DNA of 38,173 nucleotides from an uncultured cyanobacterium. Lineage in GTDB: Bacteria > Cyanobacteriota > Cyanobacteriia > Cyanobacteriales > Geitlerinemataceae. Below, in pieces: positions 25,249 to 32,578 of this stretch (the first letter of the stretch is position 1; each line of letters starts with the position of its first letter). Both the position numbers and the translations under genes were made by a program. The notes under the pieces were generated by a model, which worked only from the letters and a program-made list of their open reading frames with translations, had not been told where the DNA came from and searched no databases. Location: NCBI GenBank assembly GCA_937899645.1, contig CALCCD010000101.1, forward strand, positions 1 to 38,173. Reading direction: 5' to 3'.

Positions 25249-27489
25249 TCATGGCATGCAAAGCGAAATCAACCCCGCTTCCGGCAAACGATCCTTAAAC
25301 TGCTCGTCCTCCGCCAAAATTGCCGTCAAATTCAGCGTCCAATCTGGCTCCATCGGCAGATCGCCCCAGGGAATCGCAATCTCCAAACACTTGTCCAGAC
25401 TCGCCCGCACGCCCGACAGTCGCGAATGCCAAACGTCGTTTTCCCACGACTCCTGGAACGTTACCGACTCGCTGCGTAAGTCGATCGCCACGTGGTGCGC
25501 AAAGCGATAGTTCAGCGGCTCCACGTCCGGCAGCGAGCCGAGCGGAATCGGACTCGTACACATCGGGCGATCGGGGTAATACCAGAGCAAATGCAGCTCC
25601 GGCGGGCAGTCCTTACGCGGATCGACACCGGCCCCAAAGTCGAGCCGCAGGTAGAAATTGCGGTGGTCGAAGCCGTAGAAGATTCGCTGGATAGCGCTGC
25701 TGCGGTGCATCGTGCCGCGCGAACCGCCGACCTCGATACGTCCCGCGTGCGACCAGTCCTGCTCGTCGCCAACGCCGTCGATCGTCGGGTGGATAAAGCT
25801 TTGCGGCACGCGATCGCCGACATTGTCGTGAACCTCGACGGGCTGCTTCACCTCGTCGGGAATCGGCTCGTCGAGGGCAGTGTAGAGCGCCGCCAAATGC
25901 TCGCGAAATAGCGCATCGAAGATCGCATCCTGCGCCGACGAGTGACCGACGCCAAACCACCAAAACCAGTCAGATCCCTCAGCGGCGTAAAGCGCTTCCC
26001 AGGCGTCGGGGTTGGCTTCTTCCGTGGCTTCGGGGTGGTTGGCGAGGGTTTGGCGGGCGTCGTAGAGCAAGTCCCAGGCGCGGTTTTTCGCCGGGTCGCC
26101 GATCCAGGTGGTGAAGTTGCCATCGACCCAGGAGCCGCTGTGAAGCTTGTCGGCGGGCAGAGTTTCGGTGGTGGGGTTGGCGTCGAGGAATTCCGAAACG
26201 GTCACGAGCTTGATGTCTTCGCGATCGCTCAGGCGGCTGTAGAGCGCGTCGAGGAACGGCACGCCGTCTTTTTCGTAGAATTCCCAGCAGTTTTCGCCGT
26301 CCAACGCGATCGTCACCAGCCAAGGATTTTCGAGGCCGGTCGAGCCCTGGCCGTGTTTGAGCGATCGCGCGATCGCCTCCAGGTGACCGATCAGATCGGC
26401 AGCGGCCTGCTTCGGCGGCATCGAAGCATACGTGAAGCCGATCAAATCCGAGAGCCGGTGATCGCGAAAGACGATGCTCAGGTCGCCGTTGGGCGTTTCC
26501 AGCCGGTAAGGCCGATACATCAGCTCCGGCTCGAAGACGTTGCCCGCGCCGTCACGATGGAAAAAGTGCTGCAACGTCCAGCCCAACACGGCTTCGTCGG
26601 AGACGATCCAGCTAAAACCCGCTTCGGCGATATCGGGCAAAATCGCCGGACTGACGGACTGCTCCGACGGCCAAAGCCCACGCACCGGGCGATCGAACCG
26701 CGCTTCGTACATTTCTTTAGCTTTGTTCAAGTGGCGCGGAATATCCTCCGGCCACTGGAAGCGCTTCTTCGGCAAATCCATCTCCGGTACGGCAACGCGC
26801 CCCGAGTTCGTGTCGGCCAGCAGCGGCAAAATCGGGTGCGTGTAGGGCGTTGTCGTCACCTCGAGCTGGCCGCGATCCTGCATCTCCTTGTGCTTGGCGA
26901 CAATGCGTCCGAGGATTTCGCGCTGCTTGTCGTAGATTTTCCGGCGCGTCTCTAGATCGTAGCCCGACTGCTGCGCGAACCAGCCCGCGATCTCCGGGTC
27001 ATCCCAAAACAGCGGATCGAACCACGCGAGGTTGTGCCAGGTCGCCACATCAACGAAGTCCCGATCGGACCAGCGATCCATGCACCAATCTTTTCCGTTT
27101 TCCTGGCGCTGTTCGTAGAGCTTGCGGTAGTGCGGGTGTGGATCGATCAGGGTGTGGTGATTGCCGTCGAAGCAGCGATCGAGGGCGTACTGTTTGTCGG
27201 CAACTTCGTAGTCTTCGATCGGCTTGAGCAGCAGTTCGAGATAGGGGTCAGCGGCCTTGCCCGCCACGTAATCTTCAATTTGCAGGATCAAAGACGGCAC
27301 GAGATTGACCGTTTGATGCAGGCTCGGGTAGCGATCGAGCATCAAAATCAGGTCGAGATAGTCCTTAATTCCGTGCAGCCGCACCCAGGGCAGACGGTAC
27401 TCTTCGTGGGTGGGCGTACTGGCCGCGCGGCTTTTGTACAGTGGCTGGTGTTGGTGCCAAATAAAAGCAACGTAAAGCGGATGAGACAA
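25249..27489 (-). CDS. GH57 glycoside hydrolase (alpha-amylase/4-alpha-glucanotransferase type)
   Basis: GH57 enzymes act on alpha-glucans such as glycogen by a retaining mechanism. The characteristic HQHQPLYK is near residue 12. The nucleophile region GLWPSEQS has E276, and FRDHRLSD supplies the acid/base D343 (numbered from the TTG start). DGENCWEFY lies near 397-405. A C-terminal beta-rich part (about 520-746) resembles a glucodextranase/DOMON-like domain. I chose TTG at 27489 because it gives the usual short start (M)SHPLYVAF and has GGGAG ten bases upstream; the frame extends to a GTG at 27564. No signal peptide is seen, so it is likely cytosolic, in storage-glycan metabolism. Exact specificity cannot be assigned. 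Confidence 0.88.
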   Translation of the reverse strand: MSHPLYVAFIWHQHQPLYKSRAASTPTHEEYRLPWVRLHGIKDYLDLILMLDRYPSLHQTVNLVPSLILQIEDYVAGKAADPYLELLLKPIEDYEVADKQYALDRCFDGNHHTLIDPHPHYRKLYEQRQENGKDWCMDRWSDRDFVDVATWHNLAWFDPLFWDDPEIAGWFAQQSGYDLETRRKIYDKQREILGRIVAKHKEMQDRGQLEVTTTPYTHPILPLLADTNSGRVAVPEMDLPKKRFQWPEDIPRHLNKAKEMYEARFDRPVRGLWPSEQSVSPAILPDIAEAGFSWIVSDEAVLGWTLQHFFHRDGAGNVFEPELMYRPYRLETPNGDLSIVFRDHRLSDLIGFTYASMPPKQAAADLIGHLEAIARSLKHGQGSTGLENPWLVTIALDGENCWEFYEKDGVPFLDALYSRLSDREDIKLVTVSEFLDANPTTETLPADKLHSGSWVDGNFTTWIGDPAKNRAWDLLYDARQTLANHPEATEEANPDAWEALYAAEGSDWFWWFGVGHSSAQDAIFDALFREHLAALYTALDEPIPDEVKQPVEVHDNVGDRVPQSFIHPTIDGVGDEQDWSHAGRIEVGGSRGTMHRSSAIQRIFYGFDHRNFYLRLDFGAGVDPRKDCPPELHLLWYYPDRPMCTSPIPLGSLPDVEPLNYRFAHHVAIDLRSESVTFQESWENDVWHSRLSGVRASLDKCLEIAIPWGDLPMEPDWTLNLTAILAEDEQFKDRLPEAGLISLCMP

Positions 27490-27850
27490 AAGCCTAAACT
27501 CCCAAACTGTCGGCAGGATGCGAGCGAGCGAGGTAAGGTGCGATCCGTGCAATCTAACATGCACTTTGAGTCGGTCGCTCGACGAACGGCATCAGCCGTA
27601 TGCTATCGCGATCGCGGCGGCTTTTACGGACTCGGCATCGCACGGCAACGATCTGTCAAAATATCGGTCAACATCGTCCGACATTACGCCAAAATTCTGT
27701 CATCTGCCGCACAATAGCGCCATAAAAAAACTCCCCTCAGGCGCAAACCTAAGGAGAGAATTAAAGTTAAAAGAGGACACGAACTGAAACTAACTCAGCA
27801 TCACGACGAGGCGATCGTCTAGACGATCGAACGCCGCAACCTTCGCGAAG
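27490..27850. other. Intergenic region between hpf and GH57
   Basis: About 360 bases separate the hpf stop from the preferred GH57 start. It contains the hpf terminator (27723-27758) and should contain the GH57 promoter. Nothing else is recognised. Confidence 0.5.
27723..27758 (-). terminator. Rho-independent terminator of hpf
   Basis: On the minus strand CTCTCCTTAGG, a TTTGCG loop and CCTGAGGGGAG form an eleven-pair stem with two G-U pairs, followed by TTTTTTT. It lies 92 bases after the hpf stop. Confidence 0.85.
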
Positions 27851-28468
27851 CTAGGAAGCACGCGAGATAGCCTCGAACGAGCGTCCGAGAACTTCTTCGC
27901 CCGCCTTGCGCGGCTGGATCAAACCGTAGCCGCCGTGGTTGCGCTCGTAAACCACGTTCATCTCGCCACTTTCAGCATTGAGGAACATATAGAAGTCGTG
28001 ATCGACGAGCTGAAGCTGTTCCACCGCCGCCTCGACCGTCATTGGCGTCATCGCGAAATACTTCATCCGCACGACTTCGCGGGGCAGCTCCGGCTCGCGG
28101 GCGACATCGAGATCCGAGATGGATGCTAGGGAAACCGTGGCCTCTTTAGGCGAGGCAGCAGCTTTTTTTGAGAAGCGTTTTTCTTTATATTTCCGAAGCT
28201 GTCGGGCAATTTTATCCGCGACGAGGTCGATGCTGGCATACATCGATTCGCTGATTTCATGGGCGCGAATCACCGTGCCGTTGGCATAAATCGTGACCTC
28301 TGCCGCTTGGTTGGCGGAGATACGCGGATTCTTGGAGATTGAAAGGTGAACGTCTACTTCCGTGGTGATGTTTTGGAAGTGGTTGACGGCCTTTTCAACC
28401 TTTCGATCGACATAGTCGCGCAGCGACTCGGTAATGTCGATATTTTTGCCTTGAATAACTAGCTTCAT
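27851..28468 (-). CDS. hpf: Long-form ribosome hibernation promoting factor (LrtA/HPF)
   Basis: This protein binds 30S subunits near the decoding site and joins ribosomes into inactive 100S dimers in darkness or starvation. The 205-residue length marks the long form: the N-terminal S30AE domain about 1-105 ([56 protein letters not shown]), a linker, and the C-terminal dimerisation domain about 130-190 ([42 protein letters not shown]). In cyanobacteria the gene is known as lrtA, a dark-induced transcript with a long leader; a 527-base spacer upstream is compatible with that. Confidence 0.95.
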   Translation of the reverse strand: MKLVIQGKNIDITESLRDYVDRKVEKAVNHFQNITTEVDVHLSISKNPRISANQAAEVTIYANGTVIRAHEISESMYASIDLVADKIARQLRKYKEKRFSKKAAASPKEATVSLASISDLDVAREPELPREVVRMKYFAMTPMTVEAAVEQLQLVDHDFYMFLNAESGEMNVVYERNHGGYGLIQPRKAGEEVLGRSFEAISRAS

Positions 28469-28995
28469 ACTCTAAAATTCCCGCTAAATACTGTTGCGCT
28501 CGTCGAATCGAGCTTGGAAATTAAGTTGAAAGCCTCCCATTTATTATCTCGCGATCGTCGAGTCGTATACTCTCGGATTGAACTCTGCGGGGCGGGTACA
28601 TGCCGCGTCATTCAGCCCCATTTTCCGCATAAGTTCGGTGCGGCAAGGAGATGTCTATCGATCGCGTTTCGAGTTTGCTGATTTCTCCTTAACCTCATTT
28701 TAGAGTGCGTAGCCTTTCGCCTCTCCCTTGCTTAACTTTCCTTTGCATTACTTGAGAGACCTTGACTCACGTTCTTCCTGCATTTTGTTAGGTATATTTC
28801 CCGATGCGCGCACGCTAAAAGCTGACTTCAGCTAAATTTCTGCTGAATCTCTGAGATTTTTTATTCGCGTGCGACGGGGCGCGCTTTGCTGCAACACGAC
28901 GCTTTGCCGCAACACTATATATAGTTATTGCCCTTTCATTGCTGCTCTCTCATTGCTGCTCTATTCTTGCCGACCGCGCGCCATTTCAATCGCCC
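28469..28995. promoter_or_regulatory. 527-base divergent region between hpf and lipB, with tandem repeats
   Basis: No gene is recognisable. It is more AT-rich than its surroundings and should hold both promoters and the hpf leader. Close to lipB are two tandem 18-base units (CGCTTTGCTGCAACACGA, about 28882-28916), then TATATATA (28916-28923), which could be a -10 region, then two copies of TCATTGCTGCTCTC (28936-28949 and from 28950). Confidence 0.5.
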
Positions 28996-29697
28996 ATGAC
29001 TCACGCCGTTCGCTGCTTCTACGTCCGCCCGCTCGTTCCCTATGCCGTCGCCTGGGCATGGCAGCGGAGACTGGTGGAGCAGCGCCGCCAAAACCCAGAG
29101 CTGGAGGACGTGCTGATTTTGCTCGAACATCCGCCGGTCTATACCCTCGGGCGGGGGAGCAACCCGGCGTTTCTGAAGTTCGACCCGGCAGCGAGCGACG
29201 ACGAGGTGCACGAAATCGAGCGCGGCGGCGAGGTGACACACCACTGTCCGGGACAGCTCGTGGGCTATCCGATTCTGAATCTCAAGCGCTATCAGCCCGA
29301 CTTACATTGGTATCTTCGGCGGCTGGAGGCGGTGGTAATGGGCACGATCGCGGCGTTTGGCGTGACGGGCGATCGGGTCGAGGGCCTGACGGGCGTTTGG
29401 GTGGGCGATCGCAAGCTGGCCGCGATCGGCATTAAGGTCAGCCGCTGGATTTCGATGCACGGTTTCGCGCTGAACGTCTGCCCGGATTTGAGCGGGTTCG
29501 ATCGCATCGTGCCCTGCGGAATTTCCGATAAGCGAGTGGGCAGCCTGGCACAGTTCGTGCCGGGGGTGACGGTGGCGAATGCGATCGAGCCGGTGGTACG
29601 AGCGTTTGGCGAACGCTTCGAGGTGGCGGTGACGGTGGAAGAGATTATGGCGCTCGACGATTCGCGGTTGCCCGCGATCGAGCTGACGGCAAGTTAG
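28996..29697 (+). CDS. lipB: Octanoyl-ACP:protein N-octanoyltransferase
   Basis: LipB transfers octanoate from ACP to lipoyl domains, the first step of lipoate synthesis. The start at the ATG at 28996 gives 233 residues, normal for the family; the frame is open 57 bases further upstream through repeats and is not needed. Family motifs are present: [17 protein letters not shown] (76-92), catalytic K147 ([13 protein letters not shown]) and C174 ([14 protein letters not shown]), with SMHGFALNV between. It lies 205 bases before bioB on the same strand, linking two sulfur-cofactor pathways. No clear ribosome site. Confidence 0.94.
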   Translation: MTHAVRCFYVRPLVPYAVAWAWQRRLVEQRRQNPELEDVLILLEHPPVYTLGRGSNPAFLKFDPAASDDEVHEIERGGEVTHHCPGQLVGYPILNLKRYQPDLHWYLRRLEAVVMGTIAAFGVTGDRVEGLTGVWVGDRKLAAIGIKVSRWISMHGFALNVCPDLSGFDRIVPCGISDKRVGSLAQFVPGVTVANAIEPVVRAFGERFEVAVTVEEIMALDDSRLPAIELTAS

Positions 29698-29889
29698 CAG
29701 CGGGCTGGCAGCCGCCCGATTGGCAAACGTCGAAAGCGAGAGTTCGAAACCTGCGTGATAGAATGCCCCGGCAATCTGAATCGCGTAAAACCCAAGCACA
29801 GCGAAGGATTCGTGAAGTTTTACGAAGAACTTACGGAGTCCGCTGACGGGTCGTTGCGCGCGATATTGCCGCACGTCAGCGTTTTTCTC

Positions 29890-29894
29890 GGAGG
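29890..29894 (+). promoter_or_regulatory. Ribosome binding site deciding the bioB GTG start
   Basis: GGAGG ends eight bases before GTG at 29903. It is among the best Shine-Dalgarno sequences in the window and supports the GTG as the true start. Confidence 0.8.
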
Positions 29895-29902
29895 AACCGA
29901 TC

Positions 29903-30985
29903 GTGGTTCAAACCCCCATCAAGCCTCAGGACACCGCCCCCGCCGCAAGCGACCTCGAGGCTCTCGAAGTCTGGCTCGGCAATCTGAGCGATCGCGTTAT
30001 CGCCGGGGAAGGTCTCGATCGCGACACCGCCCTGGAAATCGTCGAGCGCGTCACTGGCGAAGCAGCGATCCTGAAGCTCTGTGCTGCTGCCGATCGCGTC
30101 CGCCACGCTCGCTGCGGCGACACCGTCGATCTGTGCAGCATCGTTAACGTCAAGTCCGGCGGCTGCTCGGAGAACTGCGGCTTCTGCTCGCAGTCGGCCC
30201 ACCACCCCGGCACGGCCTCGCCCGTCTACGGCCTCAAGCCCCAAGACGAGATTCTGGCCCAGGCGCGGGCGGCAGAAGCGGCGGGCGCAAAACGCTTCTG
30301 CCTGGTGTCCCAGGGGCGCGGGCCGAAGTACGGCGGGCAGCAGTCAAAAGAGTTTGAAGAAATCCTCGAAACCGTCGGCAAAATCATTCGCGAGACTTCG
30401 ATCAAGCCCTGCTGCGCCCTCGGTGAAGTGACGCCGGAGCAGGCCGAGCGGCTGGCTGAGGCGGGCGTAACGCGCTATAACCACAACCTCGAAGCCTCGG
30501 AAAATTTCTTCCCCGAAATCGTCACGACCCACACCTGGCAAAACCGCGTCGAGACCGTCAAGAATCTGAAGGCGGCGGGAATTCAAGCCTGCACGGGCGG
30601 AATTTTTGGGATGGGCGAGAGCTGGAACGATCGCGTCGATCTGGCGTTGGCGCTGCGCGATCTCGAAGTCGAGTCGATTCCGCTGAACCTACTCAATCCG
30701 CGCGAGGGGACGCCGCTGGCCGATCGCGATCGACTCACGCCTTACGAAGCGCTAAAAGCGATCGCGCTGTTCCGAATGCTGCTGCCGAACCGCATTTTGC
30801 GCTACGCCGGTGGCCGCGAGGTGGTGATGGGCGAGCTACAGGATATGGGGCTGAAGGCGGGACTGAATGCGATGCTGGTCGGCCACTATCTGACGACGAT
30901 GGGTCAGCCGCCGGAGCGCGATCGCGAGATGCTCGCCAGCCTCGGCCTCGAGGGCGGTGAGGCGACCGTTCCCCAGTTTCACTAG
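29903..30985 (+). CDS. bioB: Biotin synthase
   Basis: BioB is a radical-SAM enzyme inserting sulfur into dethiobiotin. The CxxxCxxC motif for the 4Fe-4S cluster is C88, C92 and C95 (GGCSENCGFCSQSAHH). Further family motifs are CLVSQGRGP, ALGEVTPEQAERLAEAGVTRYNHNLEAS, GGIFGMGE and LRYAGGREV. The 360-residue length is normal. Start is a GTG with a strong ribosome site. It is cytosolic and the last step of biotin synthesis; other bio genes are absent here, as is usual in cyanobacteria. Confidence 0.96.
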   Translation: MVQTPIKPQDTAPAASDLEALEVWLGNLSDRVIAGEGLDRDTALEIVERVTGEAAILKLCAAADRVRHARCGDTVDLCSIVNVKSGGCSENCGFCSQSAHHPGTASPVYGLKPQDEILAQARAAEAAGAKRFCLVSQGRGPKYGGQQSKEFEEILETVGKIIRETSIKPCCALGEVTPEQAERLAEAGVTRYNHNLEASENFFPEIVTTHTWQNRVETVKNLKAAGIQACTGGIFGMGESWNDRVDLALALRDLEVESIPLNLLNPREGTPLADRDRLTPYEALKAIALFRMLLPNRILRYAGGREVVMGELQDMGLKAGLNAMLVGHYLTTMGQPPERDREMLASLGLEGGEATVPQFH

Positions 30986-31059
30986 AAGTCAGCGAGCGCC
31001 GAGCGGAGTCGTTGGTACTTTTGTGACGGTATCCACTAAAAATCGATCCTCTTTCACAA

Positions 31060-31656
31060 ATGAGCGACTCTTCTCTCGCTCCCTGGCGATCGCTACTCGC
31101 CGGGGCGCTGCATCGCAATCGCAGTCTGGTGTACGCCCGCTACTTCCAGCTCGCGACGATCGCGCCCGACGGCTCGCCCACCAATCGCACCGTGGTGTTT
31201 CGTGGCTTCCTCGATCCGGGCGATCGGGTGCAAATTATCACCGACGCCCGCAGCGAGAAGATCCCCCAGCTCGCCGCCGATCCGCGCGCCGAAGTCTGTT
31301 GGTACTTCCCGAAAACTCGCGAGCAATTCCGGCTAACCGGCACGATCGAGGTCGTCACCGCCACCACCACCGACGCAGCGCTGCAAAAGGCCCGCCGTCA
31401 GATCTGGCACAACGTCTCCGACGGGGCGCGATCGAGCTTTGCGTGGCCGGAGCCGGGAGCCGATCGCGCGGACGCCGCCGCCTTCGAGGTCGCACCACTG
31501 GACAAGACCACGCCGCTCGATAGCTTCGTGCTGCTGGTGCTGAGCGTCGATCGCGTCGATCGCCTGCAACTGCGCGGCGAGCCCCAGGCGCGGCAGATCT
31601 TTACGCGCGGCAGCGACGAAAAGTCGGGCTGGGACACCCGCGAGGTCAATCCATAA
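31060..31656 (+). CDS. PPOX-type FMN-binding flavoprotein (Alr4036 / Npun_F5749 family)
   Basis: The 198-residue product has the split-barrel fold of pyridoxamine-phosphate-oxidase-like proteins: RYFQLATIAPDGSPTNRTVVFRGF followed by VQIITDARSEKIPQL and AEVCWYFPKTREQFRLTG, which form the FMN site in this family, and a C-terminal strand LLVLSVDRVDRLQL. This is the cyanobacterial/plant Alr4036-type subgroup, distinct from true PdxH, so I give no symbol. The role is unproven. It starts 74 bases after bioB on the same strand, and both handle cofactors, but co-transcription is only possible. Confidence 0.88.
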   Translation: MSDSSLAPWRSLLAGALHRNRSLVYARYFQLATIAPDGSPTNRTVVFRGFLDPGDRVQIITDARSEKIPQLAADPRAEVCWYFPKTREQFRLTGTIEVVTATTTDAALQKARRQIWHNVSDGARSSFAWPEPGADRADAAAFEVAPLDKTTPLDSFVLLVLSVDRVDRLQLRGEPQARQIFTRGSDEKSGWDTREVNP

Positions 31657-31982
31657 CCATCAGCGTGGGATGCATTAATTGAGTGCCAGGACTGTAAGCG
31701 AGCCTCGTCACGTCGGAATGTCGGCCAATACAGCGACTGTAAGAGCCCTCCACAAATATATTTGTCCAGAAGCCGCCAATGAAAGCTGAGCTTGTCGAAG
31801 CCTGGGTGTGACGCACTTCGACAAGCTCAGTGCTCGAATCCTGAATGCTGGACATTTATTTCCGTGGAGTACTCTAAGCAAATCGCCGCAGTCCGTACGC
31901 ACGTGAGTCGCCCAATGGCAGCGTAGTAACTTCGGACAGGTGCACCACTCTCGCAGCTCGCTCGAGCTTTCACATCCATGTC
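31657..31982. other. 326-base intergenic region
   Basis: Contains the palindromic repeat at 31787-31831 and otherwise no gene. The minus-strand frames across it give short peptides (STELVEV, ALSLSKC) that are translations of the repeat, not proteins. Confidence 0.55.
31787..31831. repeat. REP-like palindrome, CTTCGACAAGCTCAG arms
   Basis: CTGAGCTTGTCGAAG (31787-31801) and its perfect reverse complement CTTCGACAAGCTCAG (31817-31831) enclose a 15-base loop. From memory, this arm sequence occurs as an intergenic repeat in genomes of many unrelated bacteria. A second copy is not present in the window. It could form a strong hairpin at the end of the PPOX transcript. Confidence 0.8.
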
Positions 31983-32300
31983 ATGGATTACTCAATTGAA
32001 GCTTGCACTGCTGAGAACGGAGCCTGCCCTTACCAAGACTGGCTGGCTTCTCTCGACAAGAAAACCCGAGGCCGCGTTGAAGCACGAATTTTGCGCCTTC
32101 GTATGGGTAACTTTGGCGATTGGAAAGCAGTCGGAGAGGGAGTTTCTGAGTTGCGCTTGCCTTTTGGCGCTGGATATCACGTGTACTATGAGATTGTCGA
32201 AAATCGGGTCGTTCTTTTGATTTCAGGTGGGTCAAAGCGAACCCAAAAGCGGGATATTCGAGCCGCGCAAGAGGTCTGGAAAAACTACCAAAAAAGATAA
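31983..32300 (+). CDS. RelE/HigB-superfamily toxin (HI1419 type)
   Basis: The 105-residue product follows the addiction-module killer family: PYQDWLASLDKKTRGRVEARILRLRMGNFGDWKAVGEGVSELRL, then YHVYYEIVENRVVLLISGGSKRTQKRDIRAAQEVW. Basic residues on the final strand-helix (GGSKRTQKRDI) are typical of this RelE-fold group, which inhibits translation through ribosome-dependent mRNA cleavage. A TA pair is supported by the next gene, whose ATG overlaps this stop by one base (TAATG). Toxin-first order is usual for HigBA-like and HI1419/HI1420 loci. Confidence 0.85.
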   Translation: MDYSIEACTAENGACPYQDWLASLDKKTRGRVEARILRLRMGNFGDWKAVGEGVSELRLPFGAGYHVYYEIVENRVVLLISGGSKRTQKRDIRAAQEVWKNYQKR

Positions 32301-32572
32301 TGGCGGCACTTGATTGGCAACAGAGCCTCAGACAGCGTTTGCAGGACGACGACGAAGAGGCCAAGTTTTATCTCGAGGCCGTGCTGGAAGATGCCGACGC
32401 GGACGGTTATACAGAGGCGATCGCACCTGCCGCCGAAGATGTGGCGATCGCCTGCGGTCACGAACGAGCCCTCAAAATTGTTCGAGGTTTGGAAGCAGGG
32501 CGAGCGCAACACCGGGCAATAATGCTTGATGCGCTGAGTGCCGCGACTCCGCTCGACAGCAGCACGCCGTAA
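32300..32572 (+). CDS. Probable antitoxin partner of the RelE-like toxin
   Basis: The 90-residue product begins with a helical acidic stretch (LRQRLQDDDEEAKFYLEAVLEDADADGYTEAIAPAAEDVAIACG) that matches the N-terminal half of HI1420-type antitoxins (YL..ALE.GD....A..D.A.A.G). The expected helix-turn-helix (ALYKAL-type) that normally follows is not recognisable; instead there is an Ala/Arg-rich helix and a short tail. It may therefore bind toxin without binding DNA, or be a diverged form. No frameshift restores an HTH in the other two frames. Translation is coupled to the toxin. It converges on the GH116 gene with a 6-base gap. Confidence 0.65.
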   Translation: MAALDWQQSLRQRLQDDDEEAKFYLEAVLEDADADGYTEAIAPAAEDVAIACGHERALKIVRGLEAGRAQHRAIMLDALSAATPLDSSTP

Positions 32573-32578
32573 ACGCCA

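Noticed and set aside
31646-31902. Two minus-strand ORFs with STELVEV and ALSLSKC peptides
   Set aside because: These are translations of the palindromic intergenic repeat, a common source of false small proteins.
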